DNA of 64,000 bases from Martinezella tropici (GTDB taxonomy: Bacteria; Pseudomonadota; Alphaproteobacteria; Rhizobiales; Rhizobiaceae). Positions 45,556 through 54,057 of this stretch are shown in pieces (position 1 is the stretch's first letter; each line of letters starts with the position of its first letter). The DNA is taken from assembly GCF_003287875.1 (NCBI RefSeq), contig NZ_QMKK01000046.1:186001-250000 (forward strand), in the 5' to 3' direction. The notes beneath the pieces are model-generated. The model did not search any database. It had not been told where the DNA came from and saw only the letters and a program-made list of their open reading frames with translations. Made by a program: the position numbers and the translations under genes.

Positions 45556-45590
45556 AAGGCCGGCCTCGCCCGAGTAGCGCGGCCGGCCTT
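45556..45590 (+). terminator. Terminator hairpin after mcp
   Basis: AAGGCCGGCC and GGCCGGCCTT form a perfect 10-bp stem with a 15-nt loop, followed by GTTTGTTTGT. It separates mcp from the histidine kinase gene. Confidence 0.75.
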
Positions 45591-45699
45591 GTTTGTTTGT
45601 CCAAGCGCAGAGCCGATTGGAAAAAAGCCCACAATCGCCTATTATCTGGTTTCGATCAGATCGCATCGGATCGCTTTGCAGCGAAGCGGGACAATTGAA

Positions 45700-47220
45700 A
45701 TGGACAGTGGGCAGGATAAGGACGCCGCAATGGGCGATAAGGTCGCCAAGGGCGGCCTGTCCCAGTCTTGCCGTCCCACGGGCATCTTTGGCGGCCTTTC
45801 CGGCAAGCTCCTTATTCTGACTGTCGTTTTCATTTCCGTGGCGGAAGTGCTCATCTTCGTGCCCTCCGTCGCCAATATGCGGCTGCGCTGGCTGGAGGAT
45901 CGGCTGAATACTGCCGCCGCCGCCGCGATCGTCATCGATGGCCTGCAGCCGGCCGAACTCCCCCGTGCGCTGCAAAAGGAGACGTTGATGGCGACGGGCA
46001 CGCGGGCCATCGTCCTGCGCAAGGACGGCACTTCGCGCCTGTTGGCCACAGCCGAAATGCCGGCCTCCGTCGATGAAAAATACGATCTTAGTGACGTTTC
46101 CCAGCTGACTGCGATCAAGGACGCGCTCGATACGCTGCTGTTCGGCGGCAACCGCATCATCCGTGTTTTCGGTCCTGTCGGCGGCGATGCCAACACCGGC
46201 GTCGAGGTGGTGCTGAAGGATACCCGCCTGCGCAATGCGATGCTGGCCTATTCCGTCAGCGTGTTCTTCGTCTCCATCCTGATCTCGCTGTTCACGGCGA
46301 CGCTGATCTTCTTCGCGATCAACCGCATGATGATCCGCCCGATCCGCAGGCTGACGGACAGCATGCAGGCCTATTCGGACGATCCTGAGGATCCGGGCCG
46401 CATCCTCGTTCCCGACAGGGGAGGCGACGAGCTTGCCGTGGCCGGCCGCCACCTCGCCTCCATGCAGTCGCAGCTGCAGAAGACCCTGAAGCAGCAGAAG
46501 AATCTCGCCGCTCTCGGGCTGGCGGTTTCGAAGATCAATCACGACATGCGCAACATCCTCTCGGCGGCACAGCTGATGTCGGACCGTCTTGTCGATGTGG
46601 ATGACCCGATGGTCAAGCGCTTCGCGCCGAAACTGCTGCGGACCATCGACCGTGCCGTCGGTTATACGACCGAAGTTCTATCCTACGGCCAGACCTCCGA
46701 GTCCGCGCCGCGCCGGCGCAAGATCCGTCTCCTCGAACTCGTCGGCGAAGTCCGCGATATCCTCGCGATCGATCCCGATAGCGGCATAGAATTCGCCGAG
46801 CAGCTCAGTCCGGATCTGGAGGTCGATGCCGACAGCGAGCAGCTGTTCCGTGTCATTCACAATCTCTGCCGCAATGCCCATCAGGCACTGATCGCTTTCG
46901 GCGAGACGGATCCGGACAGTGTCAGGCGCATCACGGTATCGGCGCATCGAATCGGCAGTGTCGTCAGCATCACCGTCGACGACACCGGACCCGGCATGCC
47001 GCAGAAGGCGCGCGAAAATCTCTTCACCGCTTTCCGTGGCTCGGCCCGCTCCGGCGGCACCGGCCTAGGTCTGGCGATCGCCCGTGAGCTCGTCCTTGCC
47101 CATGGCGGCACCATTGCGCTCGTGGAAAAGCCGGTGGCCGGCACGCAGTTCCGCATCGAAATTCCCGACCGCCCAGTATCCCTTGATGACTATCGCAGCA
47201 GAAGCTTCCAAGAAAGATGA
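45700..47220 (+). CDS. Orphan sensor histidine kinase with HAMP domain
   Basis: 506-aa two-pass membrane kinase. Membrane helix 1 lies near residues 36-55, the periplasmic sensor about 56-180, helix 2 about 181-207, and HAMP about 208-260. The phospho-acceptor is His281 in SKINHDMRNILS. The N-box (NLCRNAHQAL), G1 (DDTGPGMP) and G2 (GGTGLGLAIA) make a complete HATPase. No response regulator is encoded next to it. ATG 45700 is used; ATG 45730 has a better AAGGA and would shorten the protein by 10 residues. Confidence 0.9.
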   Translation: MDSGQDKDAAMGDKVAKGGLSQSCRPTGIFGGLSGKLLILTVVFISVAEVLIFVPSVANMRLRWLEDRLNTAAAAAIVIDGLQPAELPRALQKETLMATGTRAIVLRKDGTSRLLATAEMPASVDEKYDLSDVSQLTAIKDALDTLLFGGNRIIRVFGPVGGDANTGVEVVLKDTRLRNAMLAYSVSVFFVSILISLFTATLIFFAINRMMIRPIRRLTDSMQAYSDDPEDPGRILVPDRGGDELAVAGRHLASMQSQLQKTLKQQKNLAALGLAVSKINHDMRNILSAAQLMSDRLVDVDDPMVKRFAPKLLRTIDRAVGYTTEVLSYGQTSESAPRRRKIRLLELVGEVRDILAIDPDSGIEFAEQLSPDLEVDADSEQLFRVIHNLCRNAHQALIAFGETDPDSVRRITVSAHRIGSVVSITVDDTGPGMPQKARENLFTAFRGSARSGGTGLGLAIARELVLAHGGTIALVEKPVAGTQFRIEIPDRPVSLDDYRSRSFQER

Positions 47221-47345
47221 TTGTTTTCAGGCGCTTGGCGTCAATATGCACGAAAATCGCGATCTTTTTCACAAATCCACTTGCATTCCCTCAAGGGAGG
47301 CTTTAGAGAACCGCCCACGCCAACGGTTTCTTCCGTTTCGGCCAC

Positions 47346-47422
47346 GCACCCGTAGCTCAGCTGGATAGAGCACCAGACTACGAATCTGGGGGTCAGGAGT
47401 TCGAATCTCTTCGGGTGCGCCA
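47346..47422 (+). tRNA. tRNA-Arg (anticodon ACG)
   Basis: 77-nt cloverleaf including encoded CCA. The acceptor stem GCACCCG/CGGGTGC, D-arm TAGCTCAGCTGGATAGAGCA, anticodon stem CCAGA/TCTGG with loop CTACGAA (anticodon ACG, read as ICG), and T-loop TTCGAAT are all present. A mirrored repeat copy begins 40 bp downstream. Confidence 0.97.
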
Positions 47423-47462
47423 TTTCTTCACTATTCTAGACCAAGCTTGGCATCTTCTTGTC

Positions 47463-47568
47463 TAAAGCGTATCGCGATCCTTGAGATTCGTTTCTCGCGC
47501 GTTGAGTCTTTGATATTGCGCACGTCGCTGCAGCAAAGCTGCCGAACACTTCTGCGCGACATGTCTTA
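47463..47568 (-). repeat. Palindromic intergenic repeat, copy B
   Basis: Read leftward it follows copy A (37371-37480) along its whole length: ACATGTCGCGCAGAAGTG, then GACGTGCGCAATATCAAAGACTC, CGCGCGAGAAACGAATCTCA and GATCGCGATACGCTTTA. The palindromic arms are more diverged than in copy A. It lies between tRNA-Arg and marR. Confidence 0.75.
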
Positions 47569-47675
47569 GCTTCGACCCACGCAAGCATTCGCAACAGCCC
47601 GTGATGTCCATGCCGCTGCGCGGTCGGCGCTGTCAGCGATGTTGCGCCGCCTGAATATCTGCCTGCTTCTTTGCC

Positions 47676-48116
47676 TTAGCGAATTCTGGGCTGCATATCC
47701 TCTTTTGCCGCGATGGTCCGCAGGGCGGTGCGCAATATCCGATAGGCTTGCTCTCCCAACAGCTCACGATATCGCCGTTCGATCCCGTCGTTAAATTCGT
47801 GAACGATCTGCATCACCTGCCGCGCCTCCGGCCTGGCGGTGACGAGCTTGGCGCGCCTGTCCGTAGGATCCGGCACCCGCTCGACATAGCCAAGACGTTC
47901 CAGATCATCAATCAGTTCGCCCATTGCGGCCTTGCCCATGCCCGCCCTTTCGGCAAGCAGGCTGGCTCTGGTTCCTTCTTCATCGATATTGGCAAAGACT
48001 GCACCATGCTTCGGTCGGATAGCTGGATGGCCGCGTTCGTGTAGCGTCTGGGTGAGCGCCCGTGCGGAAGCCTGGTAGGCATAGAGCAGAAGTGATTGCG
48101 TGTAGGGTGTTGCCAT
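47676..48116 (-). CDS. MarR-family transcriptional regulator
   Basis: 146-aa winged-helix regulator. The recognition region reads AERAGMGKAAMGELIDDLERLGYVERV, and the wing DPTDRRAKLVTA is typical MarR. It is divergent from the SnoaL-like gene, and two overlapping dyads lie in the 61-bp spacer, so it probably controls both genes. Confidence 0.9.
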   Translation of the reverse strand: MATPYTQSLLLYAYQASARALTQTLHERGHPAIRPKHGAVFANIDEEGTRASLLAERAGMGKAAMGELIDDLERLGYVERVPDPTDRRAKLVTARPEARQVMQIVHEFNDGIERRYRELLGEQAYRILRTALRTIAAKEDMQPRIR

Positions 48117-48136
48117 ATTTCCAATTAAGTCCGGTT

Positions 48137-48160
48137 GCCATATAGTATGGCATTCATACT
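48137..48160. promoter_or_regulatory. Overlapping palindromes, probable MarR operator
   Basis: GCCATA-TAG-TATGGC (48137-48151) overlaps AGTATG-GCATT-CATACT (48144-48160) in the short divergent spacer between the MarR gene and the SnoaL-like gene, immediately before the AAAGGAGGG ribosome binding site. Position and symmetry fit a regulator operator. Confidence 0.6.
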
Positions 48161-48177
48161 AAAGGAGGGAACGTGAG

Positions 48178-48621
48178 ATGTCACTGCATCCGGACGTTGG
48201 ACAAGCCGCACAACAAATCGTTGATGCGTTCGTCGCCGCATGGAATAGGCACGATGCGAGCGCTTTTTCCACGTTATTTGCGCAAGACGCCGATTTTACG
48301 AACGTATTTGGAATGAAGGCAACGGGCCGATCATCGATCGAGCAGTTTCACAGGCCCATATTCGAGACGATGTTCAAGGACAGTCAGCTCAAAGCCATCA
48401 AAACCCAAATGCGTCCTATCCGCTCCGATGTTGCCGCACTCGACATTCACTGGAGCATGACAGGGGCGCGCGATCCGCAAGGGAATGAATGGCCTGAACG
48501 CCATGGGCTGATCAACATGGTGATCGTGCGCGAACACGATGTCTGGTCGATCGCCGTCATGCACAACATGGACCTGCCCGAGGACGGCAAAGCGGAAGCT
48601 CAGCGTAAGCTGCAGAGTTGA
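48178..48621 (+). CDS. SnoaL/SgcJ-like (DUF4440) protein
   Basis: 147-aa NTF2-fold protein. QQIVDAFVAAWNRHDASAFSTLFAQDADFTNVFG is the typical opening of SgcJ/EcaC-type proteins, and HGLINMVIVREHDVWSIAVMHN closes the beta sheet. Members bind small hydrophobic molecules; an enzymatic role cannot be assigned. A strong AAAGGAGGG lies about 10 bp before the ATG. Confidence 0.82.
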   Translation: MSLHPDVGQAAQQIVDAFVAAWNRHDASAFSTLFAQDADFTNVFGMKATGRSSIEQFHRPIFETMFKDSQLKAIKTQMRPIRSDVAALDIHWSMTGARDPQGNEWPERHGLINMVIVREHDVWSIAVMHNMDLPEDGKAEAQRKLQS

Positions 48622-48713
48622 CGCGCTCTTCGGAACCCGGAGCGAAGCGGGCGGCCCGGCGAATAAGCACCGGGATGCCGGGCTTCTGCTTCCGTAGCCA
48701 TATCGTGCGCAGC

Positions 48714-50270
48714 TCAGCTTGGGCGTACCTTTTCCGGCCCATGCTCCATCTTCAGCGGCAATTCCGGCAAGAACAGCAGCACGATCAGCGCCAGCGCTAC
48801 AATTGCCGTGCCCGTCGCAAAGGTCATGGCGATCGCGTGACGATAGAGCGCTATCGCGGCGGCATGAGCCTCGGGGGAGGCGGTGGCGAGCTGCTTCATG
48901 CCGGCTTCGGTCAATGAGGAGCCATGCATCCCGTCGAGGACGCCGCCGGCATTCTGCACGCGGTAGGCCAGGATGGCGCCGGAGCCGGTGACGCCGATGA
49001 GGCCGCCGAGCAAGCGGAAGAAGGCGAGCGTCGCCGTACCCACACCACGATGGGCAAGGGGAAGGGCATTCTGCACCGCGATCGTCATCGTGGGCATGAC
49101 GAGGCCAAGGCCAAGGCCGAGGGCAAAAACCGTCGGCTCGATGATCCAGAAGCTTTGGCTGGTGGCCGCCGCCCAGGCGAGTACGGCGAAGGCAGCGGTT
49201 GCCAGGCTGAGGCCGCAGAGTTGCGCCGGCTTGTAGCGCCCGAAGCGATGCAGCAGCACGCGCCCGTTGATCATGGAGGAGATGACGACGCCGATCATCA
49301 GCGGGCCGGTGAGTAGGCCCGAATGTGAGGGGCTGACGCCCATGACCATCTGAAAGAATAGCGGAAAGAACAGGCTCGCTCCCAGCATGCCCATGAAGGT
49401 CAAAGCCAGTACGAGGCAGGCGACGACGAAGAGCCGATTACCGAAGAGATCGGGCGGCAGCACCGGCTCGGGCTCGCGCCGGATGTGAAGGATGAGAAAG
49501 ACGAAAAGGACGAGTGCGAGAGCGGAGAGGCCGAAGATCTCAGGCGAGTTCCAGGCCCATTCATTGCCGCCGAGGGCGAGCATCAGCAGGAAGCTTGTCG
49601 TACAGCCGGTCAGCAGCGCCGCGCCGAGGTAGTCGATGCGGCGGCTGCGTGTCTGATGCGGCCGCTTCAGCGCCCGGCCGATCATGACGAGCGCGACGGC
49701 GCCGATCGGCAGGTTGACGTAGAAGATCCAGTGCCATGACAGGAGATCGGTGATAACGCCACCGGCAATCGGGCCGATGACGCTGCAGACGGCGAAGACG
49801 GCCGCGATCGAGCCTTGATTGCGGCCACGTCGCGCCGGCGGTACGATATCGCCGATGATGATCTGCGCCAGCGGCAGCAATCCGCCGGCGCCGATGCCCT
49901 GGATCGCCCGGAAGATGATCAACTGCGGCAGCGTCTGCGCCATGCCGCTCAGCACCGAACCCAGAAGGAAGATGAGGATCGCCGCATAGATCATCGGTTT
50001 GCGGCCGTACTGGTCGCTGAGCTTGCCATAGAGCGGCATGGTGCTGGTCGAGGCGAGTACATAGGCGCTGACCACCCAGGAGAGATGCGTCAGGCCGCCG
50101 AGATCGCTGACGATGCGCGGCAGCGCCGTTGCGACGATGCTTTGGTCGAGGGCGCCGAGGCCGAGAACGATCATCAGCCCGAGGATGACGGCGCGGATCT
50201 CGCGGCGATCGGGCGGGACGCCTGCTGCCGGCACCGATGGCGCGGCGCTGTCCGGAAGAGTCGCATTCAT
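48714..50270 (-). CDS. MFS drug exporter, DHA2 (EmrB/QacA) family
   Basis: 518-aa transporter with 14 predicted helices. Motif A is seen as YGKLSDQYGRKPMIY, and motif C-like Gly/Pro patterns (VFAVCSVIGPIAGGVI) follow. It exports hydrophobic compounds by proton antiport. Its ATG overlaps the stop of the upstream marR gene by 4 bp, so both are one transcript controlled by that regulator. No membrane-fusion partner (EmrA) is adjacent. Confidence 0.93.
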   Translation of the reverse strand: MNATLPDSAAPSVPAAGVPPDRREIRAVILGLMIVLGLGALDQSIVATALPRIVSDLGGLTHLSWVVSAYVLASTSTMPLYGKLSDQYGRKPMIYAAILIFLLGSVLSGMAQTLPQLIIFRAIQGIGAGGLLPLAQIIIGDIVPPARRGRNQGSIAAVFAVCSVIGPIAGGVITDLLSWHWIFYVNLPIGAVALVMIGRALKRPHQTRSRRIDYLGAALLTGCTTSFLLMLALGGNEWAWNSPEIFGLSALALVLFVFLILHIRREPEPVLPPDLFGNRLFVVACLVLALTFMGMLGASLFFPLFFQMVMGVSPSHSGLLTGPLMIGVVISSMINGRVLLHRFGRYKPAQLCGLSLATAAFAVLAWAAATSQSFWIIEPTVFALGLGLGLVMPTMTIAVQNALPLAHRGVGTATLAFFRLLGGLIGVTGSGAILAYRVQNAGGVLDGMHGSSLTEAGMKQLATASPEAHAAAIALYRHAIAMTFATGTAIVALALIVLLFLPELPLKMEHGPEKVRPS

Positions 50271-50716
50271 TGCCCGATCTCCATGAGCGGTTCGATGGCG
50301 GCGCGAATGGCGTCACGCTGCTGCGGCGACAGTTTGGTGAGTTCGGAGGCGAGCCAGTCGGTTCGCCGTTGTTTCAGGCGGCGAATGAATTCCTGCCCCT
50401 TCTCGGTGGCAATCAAGCCATTGCGGCGCCGATCGTTCGGATCGGGGTCCGCGCGCGCAATGAGGCCATCCCGCTCCATCGCCTTCACGTGCCCTGAAAT
50501 CGTCGGTCCGCGCAGCCTCTCCATCCGCGCCAGTTCGGCTACGCCGATGCCTGGCTGCGGGATGATAGCGACCAGGAGCAGGGCATGTAGCGGCGACAAC
50601 TCGGCCTCGTCGCTCTCGCGTCGCAATTGCCGATAAAGACGATGGAGGGCAGGACGCAGCGCTTCGGCAAGCGCGTAGGCATCGTCGGTGCCATGATGGT
50701 GGTCGGCTTCACTCAT
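50267..50716 (-). CDS. MarR-family transcriptional regulator of the exporter
   Basis: 149-aa regulator with the MarR core GIGVAELARMERLRGPTISGHVKAMERDGLIARADPDPNDRRRNGLIATEKG. It is followed by the DHA2 exporter gene with ATGA overlap. A perfect dyad lies 21 bp upstream of the start, indicating autoregulation. Confidence 0.93.
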   Translation of the reverse strand: MSEADHHHGTDDAYALAEALRPALHRLYRQLRRESDEAELSPLHALLLVAIIPQPGIGVAELARMERLRGPTISGHVKAMERDGLIARADPDPNDRRRNGLIATEKGQEFIRRLKQRRTDWLASELTKLSPQQRDAIRAAIEPLMEIGQ

Positions 50717-50736
50717 TGCGTCTCGCTCGGTGATAG

Positions 50737-50757
50737 ATAGATAGGCTTCCTATCTAT
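50737..50757. promoter_or_regulatory. Palindromic operator of marR-exporter operon
   Basis: ATAGATAGG-CTT-CCTATCTAT: perfect 9-bp arms around a 3-bp centre, just upstream of the marR start. Further TATC/GATA elements flank it. MarR proteins bind dyads of this length. Confidence 0.75.
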
Positions 50758-50863
50758 ATGCCTATCGCGTGGCATGTACTTGCGCAAGCGATAATATTGT
50801 GAAAGGTTTTCAATCATTGCGCGTTGTTCATCAGTATTACGACTCGACAGGAGGAGAAGAGCT

Positions 50864-51294
50864 GTGAAACGATTCCTGACAACCGTGACAGTGACCGTCC
50901 TGAGTGCCTTGCTTGCCGTTACATCTTTCGATCCGGTGGCGGCCGCGCCAATTCAGCCACTGATCCAGCCGGCCATTCAGCAGACGGGTGAGCAGCCTGC
51001 CGGCCTAACCGAAGTCCAATATCGGCACCACAACAGATACTATCGCCGGCATCACCGTCCGCATTATCGACCACACTATCGTCCGCATCATCGCCCGGGC
51101 TACCGCGCCATAATGGCTGGTGGTATCCGATGGCCGCCTTCACCGCCGGCGCGATCATCGGTAGTGCCGTTTCGCAGCCGCCCCGCGGCAGCGCGCATGT
51201 CCGCTGGTGCGCAAGCCGATATAAGACATACCGCGCGTCCGATAATACCTACCAGCCAACCAGCGGCCCGCGCCGCCAGTGCGTGAGCCCGTGA
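50864..51294 (+). pseudogene. BA14K-like secreted protein gene, interrupted by a frameshift
   Basis: GTG 50864 (AGGAGGAG 7 bp upstream) opens a signal peptide (MKRFLTTVTVTVLSALLAVT to VAAA) and a His/Arg/Tyr-rich linker. Around 51104-51108 the coding sense moves to another frame, in which the text continues HNGWWYPMAAFTAGAIIGSA and later HVRWCASRYKTYRASDNTYQ, then PTSGPRRQCVSP and a stop at 51292-51294. That C-terminus is the conserved BA14K-type ending. In the original frame the tail is Arg/Pro/Ser-rich and unlike any family. One base lost, or two gained, near 51107 would explain it. A sequencing error is possible. Confidence 0.75.
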
Positions 51295-51341
51295 TCTGAC
51301 AGCCTTGGATCCCTCCCTGCCGAGCAGAGAGGGATTCTGTT

Positions 51342-52268
51342 TCAGGCCGCTGCGGTCAGTTGCTCCGAAATGTCCCATAACCGCCGCCAGATGGCCTGGT
51401 CACGGGCATGCGAGGCGATCTTGGCCCGCACCGGCGGCCCCTTGAGTTCGTAAAAGCCGTCAGGACCATACATGGCGCCGCCTTCTGCCGTGGGCGAGGT
51501 GGCCGCAAAGAGGGTCGGCAGGGCGCCGGCTGCCGCCGTATGCGATAGAAGCGGCCCCAGCAATCTCGTCGCGATTTCGAGGCTGCCGGCCCGGTCGCGA
51601 CCCATGCGCGGACCCGTGGTCTGCAGGCTGGTCGCGGCATAGCCGGGATGGGCGGCAACGCTTTTCAGCTTCCAGCCTTCGGCGCGGGCGATGCGATCGA
51701 GTTCCAAACTGAACAGCAGCGTTGCGAGCTTCGATTGGCAATAGGCGGACCAGGACCGATAGCGCCTGCGCCACTGCAGATCGTCGAAATTGATCCTGCC
51801 GCTGCGATGGGCAAGGCTGCTGACGGTGACGACGCGCGGGCTGTCGGCGGCGAAGATTTTCGGCAATAGCCGCATGGTCCAGGCGAAATGTCCGATATAG
51901 TTGGCGCCCATCTGCATCTCGAAACCGTCTTCCGTCTCATGACGATCGGGAATGGCCATGACGCCGGCATTGTTGATGAGCAGATCGACACGCGGCACAG
52001 TGGCGGCGATGCGGCCTGCCGTGCGGGCGACGGAATCGAGGCTGGCGAGATCCAGCGGTTCGAACGTGACGTCCGCTGCGGGTGTCGCCCCGCGGATCTT
52101 GGCGAGCGCTTCATTGGCCTTGGTCTCATTGCGAGAGGCGATGATCACCTTTGCACCAGCGCCCGCCAGCGCCTTTGCCGTTTCGTAGCCTATGCCGCTA
52201 TTGGCGCCGGTGATGACTGCGATGCGGCCTGTTTGGGGTGGAATATCCTTCACTGTCCAGTCTGGCAT
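51342..52268 (-). CDS. Short-chain dehydrogenase/reductase
   Basis: 308-aa SDR of the retinol-dehydrogenase-like type. The cofactor motif is TGANSGIGYETAKALAGAGA, then LLINNAGVMA, a catalytic Ser in VTVSSLAHRSG and YCQSK (YxxxK). The Arg-rich start of the second strand (IIASRNETKA) suggests NADP. ATG 52268 has AGGAG upstream. The substrate is unknown. Confidence 0.9.
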   Translation of the reverse strand: MPDWTVKDIPPQTGRIAVITGANSGIGYETAKALAGAGAKVIIASRNETKANEALAKIRGATPAADVTFEPLDLASLDSVARTAGRIAATVPRVDLLINNAGVMAIPDRHETEDGFEMQMGANYIGHFAWTMRLLPKIFAADSPRVVTVSSLAHRSGRINFDDLQWRRRYRSWSAYCQSKLATLLFSLELDRIARAEGWKLKSVAAHPGYAATSLQTTGPRMGRDRAGSLEIATRLLGPLLSHTAAAGALPTLFAATSPTAEGGAMYGPDGFYELKGPPVRAKIASHARDQAIWRRLWDISEQLTAAA

Positions 52269-52494
52269 TGCGGAAACTCCTGTGGGAGAGATTGGCATTG
52301 CCCATTGTATCTGGTAATTTCTATACTAAATGCAAGTTTGCAATAGATGAAAAAATGTAAGCGCGAAATTCATGGTTTCGCCTGCATATCAACGATTTCG
52401 ACGGCCCATTGGCGCGGCATGCCTTTGAATTGCCACGCTGCTCGGTCCTCATCGCCACATATATGATATCGTGTCCGAAGATTGGATTTGCGGA

Positions 52495-53142
52495 ATGACG
52501 ACAAAGACTTCATGCGCTGATTTTGTGCAGTTCTTCCGCTCCTGGGTCAGCGATCCCCTGCGCGTGGCGGCGGTTGCCCCCTCGGGCGAACGGCTGGCGA
52601 GATTGATGACCCAGGAGATCGAGCCGCTCGATGGCCCGATCCTCGAGCTTGGTCCGGGCACGGGTGTATTCACGCGCGCGTTGCTGGCGCGTGGTATTCC
52701 GGAAAGCGCGCTCACGCTCGTCGAGTTCGGCGAAGAGTTTGCCGTTCGGTTGCGCGGCCGCTTTCCCGAGGCGCGCATCGTGCAGATGGATGCGGCGCAG
52801 CTCGGCCAATGCGGCCTTTTCGATGATGCGCCTTTCGGCGCCGTCGTCAGTGGTTTGCCCCTGCTGTCCATGCCGCCTTCGAAAGTCGAGGCCATCGTTG
52901 GCGGTGCCTTCGAAGCGATGAAGCCGGGAGGAGCTTTCTATCAGTTCACCTATGGCCCGCGCTGCCCGGTACAGAAAGCGATCCTTGAAAGCCTTGGGCT
53001 TACTGCAAAGCGCATCGGCGGGACGGTGCGTAACATTCCGCCGGCCGGCGTCTACAGGATATCGCGGCAAAATCCTCTGGAGCTCTCGATCATCGGCTCC
53101 AAATATCGTAGCACCGGAGAGAATGCTGGAATCAGCGCTTAG
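52495..53142 (+). CDS. Class I SAM methyltransferase, phospholipid N-methyltransferase (PmtA)-like
   Basis: 215-aa protein. FFRSWVSDPLRVAAVAPSG, ILELGPGTGVFTRALLARG (SAM motif I), VVSGLPLLSMP and the C-terminal TYGPRCPV and RNIPPAGVYRI follow the Sinorhizobium-type PmtA layout, which makes phosphatidylcholine from phosphatidylethanolamine. It may be a PmtA paralogue rather than the main enzyme. The start is unsure: ATG 52495 or GTG 52471, neither with a clear binding site. Confidence 0.8.
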   Translation: MTTKTSCADFVQFFRSWVSDPLRVAAVAPSGERLARLMTQEIEPLDGPILELGPGTGVFTRALLARGIPESALTLVEFGEEFAVRLRGRFPEARIVQMDAAQLGQCGLFDDAPFGAVVSGLPLLSMPPSKVEAIVGGAFEAMKPGGAFYQFTYGPRCPVQKAILESLGLTAKRIGGTVRNIPPAGVYRISRQNPLELSIIGSKYRSTGENAGISA

Positions 53143-53201
53143 GCGCAGGGAGCCGGCAAGGCCGATTTGGGGCGGCCCGAAGCGAGTGCCGGGGGTAGCG
53201 G

Positions 53202-53846
53202 ATGGCGAAAAAGCCGGATGTCGATAGCGCGGTAACGGAAGGCCGGCGCGAGCGTAAGCGCCGTCAAACCCGCGAACGCATCGAAGCCGCAGCCTTGAAG
53301 CTTTTTCTCGAGCGCGGCTTTGATGCCACGACAATCGAAGACATCACCGAGGCGGCCGACGTTTCCAAGCGTAGTTTCTTCGATTACTTCCCAAGTAAGG
53401 AAGAGGTCGTTGCCGCCTGGCAGGATGGTTTCGCCCGCGAGCTGATCGGCGCCGTCGCCGTCCAGCCCGAAGATGCGTCGGTCGTCGACGTCATCGAGGC
53501 GGCTGTCAATTCTGCCCTTCGTACTGCCATCGCCGATCCGCAAAGCCTTGCTCTGGCCGCCCTCATTCACAATACGCCGACGCTTCAAGCCCGCGACCAA
53601 CTCAAATATGCCAAACTGGAGAAGAAGCTCGCGGATGCGCTGTTTGCCCGTGGCAGCGGCAGCCAGGAGGAGCGTCTTCGCCTTGGCATGCTTGCCGCCG
53701 CGGTCGTGACGATGCTGCGCATCGGCAGCGAGCGCTGGATGCAATCTCCGCAGGACGTTTCCATGGAGCAGTTCGCTCGCAACCTGTTCGATGAGCTTTG
53801 GGCCACGCTTGCCGATCTCGGCAAACAGGTGCAACGGCGCACGTGA
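53202..53846 (+). CDS. TetR-family transcriptional regulator
   Basis: 214-aa regulator. The HTH reads RRQTRERIEAAALKLFLERG, then TTIEDITEAADVSKRSFFDYFPSKEEVV, a textbook TetR_N. The ligand-binding half is unspecific. It lies 60 bp after the PmtA-like gene and 210 bp before the aldo/keto reductase, which it may regulate. Confidence 0.92.
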   Translation: MAKKPDVDSAVTEGRRERKRRQTRERIEAAALKLFLERGFDATTIEDITEAADVSKRSFFDYFPSKEEVVAAWQDGFARELIGAVAVQPEDASVVDVIEAAVNSALRTAIADPQSLALAALIHNTPTLQARDQLKYAKLEKKLADALFARGSGSQEERLRLGMLAAAVVTMLRIGSERWMQSPQDVSMEQFARNLFDELWATLADLGKQVQRRT

Positions 53847-54057
53847 GGGCGCAAGACCAAACCAAGGGCAAGCCGGCTGGCCGGTCCTGGCGCATCATGC
53901 ATCGACACATTGCATAAGCTGCGATGCAGACCCATCTAGCATCGGTCGCGACACCTGTTTTCCCCTCGCGAGACGTTCGATTTGCCCGTCGGATTCCGGC
54001 TCCTTTCGGAGGCCGAGACGCATAAGACATTTCACATCAGCAAAAGGGACTATAACC

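Noticed and set aside
43627..46542. 971-codon open frame on the minus strand opposite mcp and the histidine kinase
   Set aside because: Striking length, but it spans two unrelated real genes and the terminator between them, has no recognisable domain and shows shadow composition.
47346..47422. tRNA-Arg as a genomic-island attachment site
   Set aside because: No integrase follows and I found no direct repeat of the tRNA 3' end downstream, although the next 10 kb look accessory.
50864..51286. Intact 140-aa His/Arg/Pro-rich novel protein
   Set aside because: The C-terminal third has no family resemblance, while another frame there encodes the conserved BA14K-type ending; a frameshift explains both.
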